From NCBI RefSeq assembly GCF_021513215.1, contig NZ_CP090975.1, positions 489,501 to 553,500 of the forward strand: 64,000 nucleotides of DNA. The letters run 5' to 3'. The notes beneath the pieces are model-generated. The model did no database searches, was not told where the DNA came from, and saw only the letters and a list, made by a program, of their open reading frames with translations. This DNA comes from Suttonella sp. R2A3 (lineage in GTDB: Bacteria; Pseudomonadota; Gammaproteobacteria; Cardiobacteriales; Cardiobacteriaceae). Below, piece by piece: positions 9,341 through 16,982 of this stretch (its first letter is position 1; every line of letters starts with the position of its first letter). Made by a program: the position numbers and the translations under genes.

Positions 9341-11950
9341 GTTCACCGCCGCACAGGCGGCTTAGAAATTGGGGATAAGCAATGTTGCTTCATACTTACC
9401 GTTCACCGCCGCACAGGCGGCTTAGAAAAGGTGAAGGTCATGGACCGAATACGAGGGCAAGTTCACCGCCGCACAGGCGGCTTAGAAATTAGACTCTCGA
9501 ATTGATTGCATCTTTGTACTGTTCACCGCCGCACAGGCGGCTTAGAAAACAAGATCCACATGCCCAAGACGAATGGTTGGGTTCACCGCCGCACAGGCGG
9601 CTTAGAAAATACTTAACACCATACGGCAAATGAGTGATTAGTTCACCGCCGCACAGGCGGCTTAGAAATCATCAGTGATTCTTTGATCGCGTGATTTAGC
9701 GTTCACCGCCGCACAGGCGGCTTAGAAAACTGTATTGTTGCCGTGTTGTAATGTTTATTAGTTCACCGCCGCACAGGCGGCTTAGAAAAATTATACTTAA
9801 GAAGCCTTGCTGCAACAAAAGTTCACCGCCGCACAGGCGGCTTAGAAATTATGATTTTTACTTTGAATTGTACAAATTGCGTTCACCGCCGCACAGGCGG
9901 CTTAGAAAAAATCGCACGGATCGATTCCTTGATTTCTTGATGTTCACCGCCGCACAGGCGGCTTAGAAAATGTGGCGAATGAGCAGCTCAGAATCGCTGG
10001 TGTTCACCGCCGCACAGGCGGCTTAGAAAATGGACGTTCGCTATGGTTTGCGAATGAAACTGTTCACCGCCGCACAGGCGGCTTAGAAAATTGCCTGCGC
10101 AGCACCGTCGCTATCTTTTAGGTTCACCGCCGCACAGGCGGCTTAGAAAGTGTCTCCAGAGTGATAATGTGCCTTGATAAGGTTCACCGCCGCACAGGCG
10201 GCTTAGAAAGTCGTCTGTTTTTCCAAGTTCTTTGAGCATAGGTTCACCGCCGCACAGGCGGCTTAGAAAATTGGATTTACCACCTTTTTAGCGAGGCGTG
10301 AGTTCACCGCCGCACAGGCGGCTTAGAAAGACAAGCAAGATGCAAAGCTTATTGCTAATTAGTTCACCGCCGCACAGGCGGCTTAGAAAGCTATTTTCTG
10401 AAGATCCAGAGCCATTACCTGGTTCACCGCCGCACAGGCGGCTTAGAAATATTAACGTAGCGATTTGGCAAGCGTAACGGTGTTCACCGCCGCACAGGCG
10501 GCTTAGAAATTTGTGATCTCTAAAGAATCGTTGAATCGCTTGTTCACCGCCGCACAGGCGGCTTAGAAAGCTATGACGATGTTTAGCGAACCGCATAATA
10601 TGTTCACCGCCGCACAGGCGGCTTAGAAATTCATGATAAGCGTTAAGCGCTTGATCAACTGGTTCACCGCCGCACAGGCGGCTTAGAAAATTTAGTGGCG
10701 GCAGGTCTATTTACTTTAATAGTTCACCGCCGCACAGGCGGCTTAGAAAAGATCTTTATTTAAAATCGACGCACCATCATCGTTCACCGCCGCACAGGCG
10801 GCTTAGAAATAACGGTCGGGCTTACGCCGTAAAGAAATTACGTTAGCCGCCGCACAGGCGGCTTAGAAAAACTTGAGACATAGACAATTTTTCACTCATA
10901 AGTTAGCCGCCGCACAGGCGGCTTAGAAATCTCGTCCGTCTATGTTCAATGTGGCAAAATCGTTAGCCGCCGCACAGGCGGCTTAGAAATCAATAATAAA
11001 CTGCCAGAGCATGCCATCAATGTTAGCCGCCGCACAGGCGGCTTAGAAATTAAATGCTGGTGAAAATATCGGCGGTGATTTGTTAGCCGCCGCACAGGCG
11101 GCTTAGAAATCAAAAAAATCGAGGATATGCTCTTTAAACTCGTTAGCCGCCGCACAGGCGGCTTAGAAAGATTTTGTATGCAGAGTACACAAACAGCCGA
11201 GGTTAGCCGCCGCACAGGCGGCTTAGAAACAAACAATCTCACTTGAAACGATCATCCTTTCGTTAGCCGCCGCACAGGCGGCTTAGAAAAGCTAGTAGCT
11301 GAAGATCCGCTGACTGGTTATGTTAGCCGCCGCACAGGCGGCTTAGAAACTCAATATAAAGCTTGCTACCTTTGCGGCAATGTTAGCCGCCGCACAGGCG
11401 GCTTAGAAAATACATTGGCCACTTAAAAAACCCTGTTCAGGGTTAGCCGCCGCACAGGCGGCTTAGAAATATATCAGCGCGTTGGCGAGACAGATCAATA
11501 CGTTAGCCGCCGCACAGGCGGCTTAGAAACATTTCTTCGAAAATGCCCGTTGAGTATTTAGGTTAGCCGCCGCACAGGCGGCTTAGAAACAAGACGATAT
11601 CGCTGATCTATTCGGTGTATCGTTCGCCGCCGCACAGGCGGCTTAGAAATGTATTCGTCGCTTCTGGCGGCAACGTAGGCAGTTCGCCGCCGCACAGGCG
11701 GCTTAGAAATTTCGGCAACAGAATCGCTTCACCATCTTTGAGTTAGCCGCCGCACAGGCGGCTTAGAAAGTTTTAGCGCGTGCGTTATATCTAAATACAC
11801 CGTTAGCCGCCGCACAGGCGGCTTAGAAATCTTGTAATGGGATAATCCCCCCATCCTTGTCGTTAGCCGCCGCACAGGCGGCTTAGAAACACCAGAAGCA
11901 GAACGTAAAAAACTAGACACACGTTAGCCGCCGCACAGGCGGCTTAGAAA
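9341..11950 (+). CRISPR. type I-F CRISPR array, 44 repeats and 43 spacers
   Basis: 28-base repeats alternate with 32-base spacers; spacer 10 (9909-9941) and spacer 43 (11890-11922) are 33 bases. Repeats share a CCGCC/GGCGG stem with GCACA loop and the I-F 3' end CTTAGAAA, which becomes the crRNA 5' handle. Three variants occur. Repeats 1-25 (9341-10809) begin GTTCACC; repeats 26-38 (10842-11589) begin GTTAGCC; repeats 39-40 (11622-11709) begin GTTCGCC; repeats 41-44 (11742-11950) begin GTTAGCC. Apart from positions 4-5 every repeat is identical, including the last. Transcription is rightward from the leader, so the right end is oldest. No two spacers are identical and none was seen to match another part of the window by eye. 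Confidence 0.99.
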
Positions 11951-12070
11951 ATCAAATATCCCTGCAATGCACATCATCACCAGCTCTAGGTTTTCTAATT
12001 AGACAGATAACTCGTTAAGTTTATCGATGAGCGTTGTGGTAGTTAGGTGATCGATGTGTTCTTTGCTATC

Positions 12071-12099
12071 TTGATTTCCTGTGGTTTTTTACTTATAGT
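12071..12099 (+). promoter_or_regulatory. promoter of putative sRNA copy A
   Basis: TTGATT at 12071-12076 and TATAGT at 12094-12099 are spaced exactly 17 bases, a good sigma70 match. The predicted start is near 12106. It lies 120 bases beyond the last CRISPR repeat. In copy B the -35 block is identical but the -10 position reads AAAATC, or CAAAAT with 16-base spacing, which is much weaker. Confidence 0.7.
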
Positions 12100-12105
12100 T
12101 GGCGT

Positions 12106-12215
12106 GCAGATCGTGTAAAGATCTTGCTCCCCCCGCGCCGGAGAATGTAGGCATATCTGCAAGCGTGCGAAGCCGGGTTCAACATCGCAATCCCCCTTAT
12201 TCAGGGGGATTTTTT
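12106..12215 (+). ncRNA. putative small RNA, copy A
   Basis: An approximately 110-nt transcript is predicted between the promoter at 12071-12099 and the terminator ending at 12215. Three hairpins can be drawn. A 5' hairpin pairs GCA-GATC with GATC-T-TGC near 12106-12127. A middle hairpin has a TGCGA/TCGCA stem at 12166-12170 and 12185-12189 with a 14-base loop. The terminator follows. The middle hairpin is kept in copy B with the same stem and loop length, although the loop differs at several bases. I do not recognise the family; it is not tRNA, 6S, tmRNA or SRP RNA. As no terminator lies between the array and this unit, its terminator may also end read-through CRISPR transcripts (inference). 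Confidence 0.6.
12190..12215 (+). terminator. Rho-independent terminator of sRNA copy A
   Basis: Stem ATCCCCC (12190-12196) and GGGGGAT (12204-12210), loop TTATTCA, followed by a run of six T ending at 12215. Strong on the plus strand only. Confidence 0.9.
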
Positions 12216-12405
12216 GTACAACAAAATACCCTTACGTTTAGTATCGATTTGGTGCAGCAATTGTTCTTTGTTATCTGCACACTTAGATAACTGGAATATT
12301 ATCGAGCTATACCACGTGCTTTTTTGCCTAGTAGCCACCGCCTCCTAATTCAGCCAGATTTTGTCAGGGTTGCTAAACACTTCTAGCAGCAGCGGCAGAT
12401 GCAGC

Positions 12406-12434
12406 CTTATCGACTTTTAGATAAGACTTTTTTT
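12406..12434 (+). terminator. terminator-like hairpin between the two sRNA copies
   Basis: CTTATC (12406-12411) pairs with GATAAG (12420-12425) over an 8-base loop and is followed by AC and seven T. The stem is short and AT-rich, so it would be a weak terminator. I found no convincing promoter upstream of it; a third transcript is possible but unproven. Confidence 0.4.
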
Positions 12435-12596
12435 CGTGGATAAATAGATATCACTGGTTCGTAAAAATGCTTTCAACTTCTGCTTCGAGGATGTCCTCAA
12501 TTTATTAAACTTGGCGATGATAAGGTCGATTTATAAGTTAATGGGTGGTTCTTAGCCATACTTGATTTCCTGTATTTTCTTACCAAAATCAACCTG

Positions 12597-12708
12597 AAGG
12601 CAGTTGTTGTGGGAAGTTCTCTCCCGGGTCAGAGGCTTGAATGGCACAGCCTGCCGCGTGCGAAGCCAAGTTCTAGATCGCAGCCCCTGATTATTCAGGG
12701 GCTTTTTT
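12597..12708 (+). ncRNA. putative small RNA, copy B
   Basis: Paralogue of the RNA at 12106-12215. The 5' end is uncertain because the -10 is degenerate. Predicted hairpins are GGGA/TCCC near 12611-12624, AGGCT/AGCCT near 12633-12652, then the conserved TGCGA/TCGCA hairpin (12659-12663 and 12678-12682, again a 14-base loop) and the terminator. In both copies the conserved loop has the form AGCC..GTTC....; the 5' half is unlike copy A, as expected if the two RNAs have different targets or if copy B is decaying. Family unknown. Confidence 0.5.
12683..12708 (+). terminator. Rho-independent terminator of sRNA copy B
   Basis: Stem GCCCCTGA (12683-12690) and TCAGGGGC (12695-12702) with loop TTAT, followed by six T ending at 12708. 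An 8-base-pair, GC-rich stem; strong. Confidence 0.9.
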
Positions 12709-12857
12709 ATACCACAAAATACCCTTGCAGCATTTGTTCAGATCGCGCAATAGACCTTCTCTATCCATTTGTTACTATAACCATCACACAAGCAGCTTAA
12801 CTTGCGCCATTCATTGAATGGAATATTCTGGTGTTTATCTGTTATAGGTAAAAATTG

Positions 12858-13853
12858 CTAGGTCATCGCTTGGATGATTGAATAATGGTCTTCAAAGCAT
12901 TGGCTACGTTTGAGTTCAGCTAGCGGTATCCAGCGCGCTTCTGCAGCATCGTCAGCGGCTTGAACTTCTGGGCATACATCATCGTCTAATGAATAGCTAT
13001 GAACATGAGTGATGGTGCGTCCACGTGCGCTGCGATCCGGTCGATCGAATACGCTTACTGCTAGTGCATCTTGCTCAAGGGCGAGGCCGGTTTCTTCATA
13101 GAGTTCGCGGCGTGCGCCATCAGCTAGCGTTTCTTCCTTTTCGACAAATCCACCGGGTAGCGCCCAGAGCCCCGCACCAAGTGGGCCTTTGCGTTGCACC
13201 ATCAATACGCATTGCTGACAGAGCACCAACGCATCAACGGTGACGAAAATTGGTGGGAATGGCGCGTTAGTCCACGCTTCTTTATGCGCTTGTAAGTGAG
13301 CATATTCAGCTTGTAAGCGCGAAAAATCCTCACTGTGGCGAAATGCCTCGAGCGTTTGATTAATTGCCGGATGTAAATCCGGGTGATGGAAGGTTTGTGA
13401 GTCAGGTAAAGAAAAGAGCTGTTTGCGCAAATCAGTGGCGTTAATTTGATCAATATTATCCACGGATACCATCGCCCAATCGGGAAAAAGCCCAAGATAA
13501 TACGATGAGCTGTCTTTCATGTGTCCAATCAAACCAATGGCACGATCAGGTCCGCTAATCTCATTGACTGTACGCACAACATTGCGTTGCCAAGCGACAT
13601 CATCGTGTGGATGGTCAACGATACCACGTATAAAAATACGTTGATTATCCTCTTCGCTGTATGTACTACGAATCATAGCTTCACGTTCAGCAACCGTCCA
13701 AGGATTGCTCACCGTGCGCGGACTATCGGCCGAACCAAGCAGCAAAATCACGTTGTCCGCTAAGGCTAATGCTTGAGCAATAACGCCTTGGTGGGCGCGA
13801 TGAAACGGTTGAAAGCGCCCGATAAATACTAAATAATCGTAGGCTTTACTCAT
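12858..13853 (-). CDS. bifunctional nicotinamide-nucleotide adenylyltransferase / Nudix hydrolase
   Basis: The N-terminal half (1-165) is a NadM-type nucleotidyltransferase making NAD from NMN and ATP. It has GRFQPFHRAH at residues 12-21 (the HxxH class signature) and INATDLR at 137-143 for the second nucleotide-binding motif. The C-terminal half carries a full Nudix box at 235-257 (GFVEKEE...RRELYEETGL), expected to hydrolyse a nucleoside diphosphate-linked substrate such as ADP-ribose. The frame is open further upstream to 13952, but that would overlap recR by about 90 bases; the ATG at 13853 gives the family N-terminus MSKAYDYLVF. It follows recR by 7 bases. Probable role: NAD synthesis or salvage plus clean-up of NAD breakdown products. 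Confidence 0.92.
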   Translation of the reverse strand: MSKAYDYLVFIGRFQPFHRAHQGVIAQALALADNVILLLGSADSPRTVSNPWTVAEREAMIRSTYSEEDNQRIFIRGIVDHPHDDVAWQRNVVRTVNEISGPDRAIGLIGHMKDSSSYYLGLFPDWAMVSVDNIDQINATDLRKQLFSLPDSQTFHHPDLHPAINQTLEAFRHSEDFSRLQAEYAHLQAHKEAWTNAPFPPIFVTVDALVLCQQCVLMVQRKGPLGAGLWALPGGFVEKEETLADGARRELYEETGLALEQDALAVSVFDRPDRSARGRTITHVHSYSLDDDVCPEVQAADDAAEARWIPLAELKRSQCFEDHYSIIQAMT

Positions 13854-13860
13854 CAGCAAG

Positions 13861-14466
13861 TTATTCGCTTTGGTAACGCTGGCGTGCGTTAAAGGCAAGC
13901 GATAGTGTGCCGCGATCGATATACGATAGCTCGCCACCCATTGGTACACCACTCGCTAACCGCGTGGCTTCTACACCATGTTTTGCCGCAAGCTCGCCAA
14001 GAAAGTATGCGGTGGTTTCTCCTTCCATCGTACTGTTGGTCGCAAGCACCAATTCGTTTACACCACCTTCTGCGAGGCGTTTATCGAGTGTGTCTAGGCC
14101 GAGCGCTTCCGGTCCGATTCCATCGAGTGGCGAGATATGGCCCATCAGCACAAAATACTGCCCACGATAATCAGTTGATTGTTCGATCGCGAGCACATCG
14201 TCAGGCGCTTCGACCACGCACAGTGTGCCAGTATCACGCTGCTCGTTCGCGCAAATCAAACACACCTCTTCATCGCTTAAGTTGCGACACACCCGACAAC
14301 GCGTGGCGGTGTGTAAGGCTTGTTCGATCGCTTGCGCGAGCTGATGCGCTTTGTCTTGCTTGTGTAGCAATAATTGTAGCGCCATACGTTGCGCGGATTT
14401 AGCGCCCACACCAGGTAAACAGGTGAGCGCAGAAACCAAGTGGTCAAAGGAAGGAGAAAAGGACAT
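13861..14466 (-). CDS. recR: recombination mediator protein RecR
   Basis: RecR forms a ring with RecO that helps load RecA at gaps in single-stranded DNA. The 201-residue protein has the helix-hairpin-helix start (LPGVGAKSAQRMA, about 17-29), a four-cysteine zinc motif with C57, C60, C69 and C72, and a Toprim domain from about residue 82. Length is normal. The start ATG overlaps the stop of ybaB by one base (TAATG), in the widely conserved dnaX-ybaB-recR order. Confidence 0.98.
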   Translation of the reverse strand: MSFSPSFDHLVSALTCLPGVGAKSAQRMALQLLLHKQDKAHQLAQAIEQALHTATRCRVCRNLSDEEVCLICANEQRDTGTLCVVEAPDDVLAIEQSTDYRGQYFVLMGHISPLDGIGPEALGLDTLDKRLAEGGVNELVLATNSTMEGETTAYFLGELAAKHGVEATRLASGVPMGGELSYIDRGTLSLAFNARQRYQSE

Positions 14467-14792
14467 TAGAACGGCATCTTAAAGCCGGGTGGTAAATTCA
14501 TACCGCCAGTAATCGCGGCCATTTCTTTCTGACTCATCGCTTGCGCTTTTTTCGCTGCATCGCTAACTGCTGCGGCGATCAACGCTTCGATCATCTCTTT
14601 ATCTTCGCTGAGTAGCTCGTCGCTAAAAATCACGCGTTCACAGCCAAAGTGACCATTCATCACCACTTCAACCGCGCCAGCGCCGGCTTGTCCTGTGACG
14701 GTCTTATTGCCCAATTCTTCTTGGATGCGTTGCATATTTTCCTGCATTTCCTGGGCTTTTTTCATCATACTGCCCAATCCGCCTTTTAACAT
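14466..14792 (-). CDS. ybaB: nucleoid-associated protein of the YbaB/EbfC family
   Basis: Small DNA-binding dimer of 108 residues, starting MLKGGLGSMMKKAQEMQENM and containing a helical, charged N-terminus and the conserved INPxxLPPGFKMPF-like tail (GGMNLPPGFKMPF). It lies 2 bases after dnaX and overlaps recR by one base, the usual operon in gammaproteobacteria. Confidence 0.97.
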   Translation of the reverse strand: MLKGGLGSMMKKAQEMQENMQRIQEELGNKTVTGQAGAGAVEVVMNGHFGCERVIFSDELLSEDKEMIEALIAAAVSDAAKKAQAMSQKEMAAITGGMNLPPGFKMPF

Positions 14793-14794
14793 CG

Positions 14795-16783
14795 TTACTC
14801 CTGATTTTTGTTCAATGAAGAAATACTGCCCGGGGTGACGACCGCATCTAGCTCATTGTGTAAGCGGTGCACCACTGGATGATCATGAAACGCTTGCTCA
14901 GCGCGCGCCTGTTCATTTTTCGCATCGGCTTCACGACGTCGCGCCGGTGTGTCTTGTTCTTGCCTACATTCATGCACCGCTATCTGGCAAGGCGCTTGAG
15001 TGGACACCGCAAACTGTTCGCCCATCTGCGCCAGTGATTCATCGCTGATCATAAACCACGCACCACTATCAACAGACAGCGTTAATTCTGGCGGTTGCCA
15101 TTGTGCCACAGTGCTATGATCAGCAATCACGCGCAGTTCATCAGCAAGCTGGCATTCGCGCAAAAAGGCGCCCCATTGCCGAACATTGCCAACACAATCG
15201 TGTAAATCGATCGACGCTTTGACTGGTGGCGTGGGTTGGGCAACATCAGCAGTTGGTGCTTGCGCAGATTGCTCATTGGCATCAACTTGCTTTGCTGGTT
15301 GTGCAGGTGTTTGCGCATCAATAGCTGCTGCCTGTGGGTAATATTCGTTGCCAGCAGGCGCTGCTTCTTCCCATGGTGGCGATAGTGTGTGATCCGCAAC
15401 GGGCGACTGTTCAACCTCAGCAGCTTGCTCGACCGCTACAGGTTCTTCCTGAGCAGCAGGCTGTTCTACAACTGTTTCCACGGGCACTTGATCCTGTGGC
15501 GGGTGTTCTGCATCTGACGCCACTGGTTGTGCTGGTTCTACGCTCGATGCTTCAGGCGCTTGTGCACTATGATCAGGTTCTGTTGACTGCTGAGAATCCG
15601 CTGATTGCTCAGCCTGCATTTTCTCGATAATCTCGGTCGTTTCGTCTTTTTGTGGCGCTGAAGGTTCGCTGATTGGCTTAATCTTACCCACATCCATAGT
15701 CGGCAAAATAGGACGCAGAGCAATCATGCGTAATAAAATCATCTCAATCGCTGAGCGGCTATCGGGCTGATACGGCAGGCTTTGCCAGCCATCGGTAGCG
15801 ATTTGATACCAAAGTTGTACCAACTCAACCGGTAAACGCTCAGCAATCCCGATCATTTCTCGATCCACTTCGCCTGCATAGCGCTGTGCATGGAGTTGCG
15901 CGATGGTGATGTTTTGCAGCTCCAGCAATAAACGGCGCAATAGTTCGTGATAATCAGGGGCGAATTCATCTAACTCAGACAAAATACGCCGCACCGCTGG
16001 CGCATCACCATCACATAATCCGTGAATGATCGCACGCAATTGCGTTTGCGGAATTGCGCCAAGCAGTTGCGCAACTTCTGCACTACGCACCGCGCCCTGC
16101 CCATAAGCAATCGCTTGATCAAGCAAGCTCAGGCTATCGCGCATACTCCCTGAGCCCGCTTCGGCCAGCATAGCCAACGCATCTTCGTCATAAACGACTT
16201 GGTCTTGTTTGAGGATCGCGCGCAGATGTCCGCTGATCTGGGTTTGGGTCATATTTTTTAGATGGAACTGCAAACAGCGCGATAATACTGTTGCCGGCAT
16301 TTTTTGCGGATCAGTGGTTGCGAGAATAAACTTCACATGCGCCGGGGGTTCTTCTAAGGTTTTTAGCAGTGCGTTGAAGCTGCTCTTAGAAAACATATGC
16401 ACTTCGTCAATCAGATAAACCTTAAACCGCCCTTTAACTGGCGCATACGGCACATTATCAAGCAGCTCACGCGTATCATCGACCCCAGTACGCGACGCCG
16501 CATCGACTTCAATCAAATCAGGAAAACGTCCACCATCGATTTCTCGACAATGCGTACATTCGCCGCAAGGCTCTGCGCTGACGCCGTTAGTTAGGCAATT
16601 TAAGGATTTGGCAAAAATACGCGCAATCGTCGTTTTGCCGACGCCGCGTGTGCCGGTAAAGAGATAGGCATGGTGAATACGATCATGATCTAGCGCATAA
16701 GTGAGCGCTTGCGTAACATGTTGTTGACCGACCAGCTCATGAAAATTTTTAGGTCGCCATTTGCGTGCTAATACTTGATACAT
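14795..16783 (-). CDS. dnaX: DNA polymerase III subunits gamma/tau
   Basis: Clamp-loader ATPase that also couples core polymerases through the tau C-terminus. 662 residues: Walker A GTRGVGKT (44-51), zinc cysteines near 64-79 (CGECTHC), Walker B DEVH (126-129), and the usual LLKTLEEPP segment. A long low-complexity linker rich in Gln, Pro, Ala and Glu (about 380-540) precedes the C-terminal tau domain. I did not see a canonical in-frame A AAA AAG slippery site, so a separate gamma product by frameshifting is not supported here. First gene of the dnaX-ybaB-recR-nadM run; preceded directly by ffs. Confidence 0.97.
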   Translation of the reverse strand: MYQVLARKWRPKNFHELVGQQHVTQALTYALDHDRIHHAYLFTGTRGVGKTTIARIFAKSLNCLTNGVSAEPCGECTHCREIDGGRFPDLIEVDAASRTGVDDTRELLDNVPYAPVKGRFKVYLIDEVHMFSKSSFNALLKTLEEPPAHVKFILATTDPQKMPATVLSRCLQFHLKNMTQTQISGHLRAILKQDQVVYDEDALAMLAEAGSGSMRDSLSLLDQAIAYGQGAVRSAEVAQLLGAIPQTQLRAIIHGLCDGDAPAVRRILSELDEFAPDYHELLRRLLLELQNITIAQLHAQRYAGEVDREMIGIAERLPVELVQLWYQIATDGWQSLPYQPDSRSAIEMILLRMIALRPILPTMDVGKIKPISEPSAPQKDETTEIIEKMQAEQSADSQQSTEPDHSAQAPEASSVEPAQPVASDAEHPPQDQVPVETVVEQPAAQEEPVAVEQAAEVEQSPVADHTLSPPWEEAAPAGNEYYPQAAAIDAQTPAQPAKQVDANEQSAQAPTADVAQPTPPVKASIDLHDCVGNVRQWGAFLRECQLADELRVIADHSTVAQWQPPELTLSVDSGAWFMISDESLAQMGEQFAVSTQAPCQIAVHECRQEQDTPARRREADAKNEQARAEQAFHDHPVVHRLHNELDAVVTPGSISSLNKNQE

Positions 16784-16805
16784 CGCGCTTTGCTCTAAAA
16801 AGGAA

Positions 16806-16912
16806 GGCCTGCACCAGCATTCTCCGGCGCCCAGTTTAGCCGCGACCGTTGCTTCCTTCCGGACCTGGCGGGGTTAACGGCGCACCGTCGCGAAGCGCCA
16901 ATGCAGACCAGA
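16806..16912 (-). ncRNA. ffs: signal recognition particle RNA (4.5S RNA)
   Basis: The minus strand carries the invariant SRP RNA tetraloop region CCAGGTCCGGAAGGAAGCA (about 16849-16867), flanked by arms that pair with each other. The 5' arm (TCTGCATTGGCGC) complements the 3' arm (GCGCC...AATGCTGGTGCAGG), giving one long rod of about 107 nt. It works with Ffh to target nascent membrane proteins. The 5' end is set from the promoter and could be up to three bases further out. A run TTCCTTTTT just after the 3' arm can serve as terminator. Placement just upstream of dnaX is common in gammaproteobacteria. Confidence 0.96.
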
Positions 16913-16917
16913 GGCGA

Positions 16918-16945
16918 ATTATAAAATAACTGTGTCAGAAGTCAA
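16918..16945 (-). promoter_or_regulatory. ffs promoter
   Basis: On the minus strand TTGACT (16945-16940) and TATAAT (16923-16918) are separated by 16 bases, near consensus, as expected for a strongly expressed stable RNA. The start would be at about 16911-16912. Confidence 0.85.
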
Positions 16946-16982
16946 TCTATGCCACACTAACACACTCTTTTCACACCCCTTA

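Larger units (their letters stand above)
11951..12857. other. gene-free 0.9-kb stretch with a diverged tandem duplication
   Basis: No convincing protein gene is present between the array and nadM. Two related units are seen: copy A about 12013-12306 and copy B about 12506-12838. Shared blocks, in the same order, are TTGATTTCCTGT (12071/12562), GCGTGCGAAGCC (12163/12656), a terminator hairpin with ATTATTCAGGGG in common or nearly so, ACAAAATACCCTT, GCAGCA.TTGTTC, an inverted repeat, and TGGAATATT. The blocks between are diverged, so this is an old duplication. See the two ncRNA entries. Confidence 0.8.

Noticed and set aside
9275-11920. Open frames of 63-102 codons on both strands inside the CRISPR array
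   Set aside because: They translate the repeat over and over with spacer-sized inserts (for example SPPHRRL or LSRLCGGE every 20 residues). They are by-products of the 60-base period, not genes.
12135-12147. 13-base match (GCGCCGGAGAATG) between sRNA copy A and the 3' arm of ffs at 16818-16830
   Set aside because: One 13-base match of this kind is not improbable in 64 kb on both strands, and copy B lacks it. Not taken as evidence of common origin.
12099-12290. 63-codon frame over sRNA copy A, and a similar one at 12609-12800 over copy B
   Set aside because: The two frames do not encode related proteins although the DNA is homologous, and both run through Rho-independent terminators. The conserved unit is RNA structure, not protein.
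14795-16783. Programmed frameshift in dnaX
   Set aside because: A-rich runs occur (around 16249-16262 and 16305-16315), but they lie early in the gene and are not in the A AAA AAG register before the linker. No support for a frameshift product.
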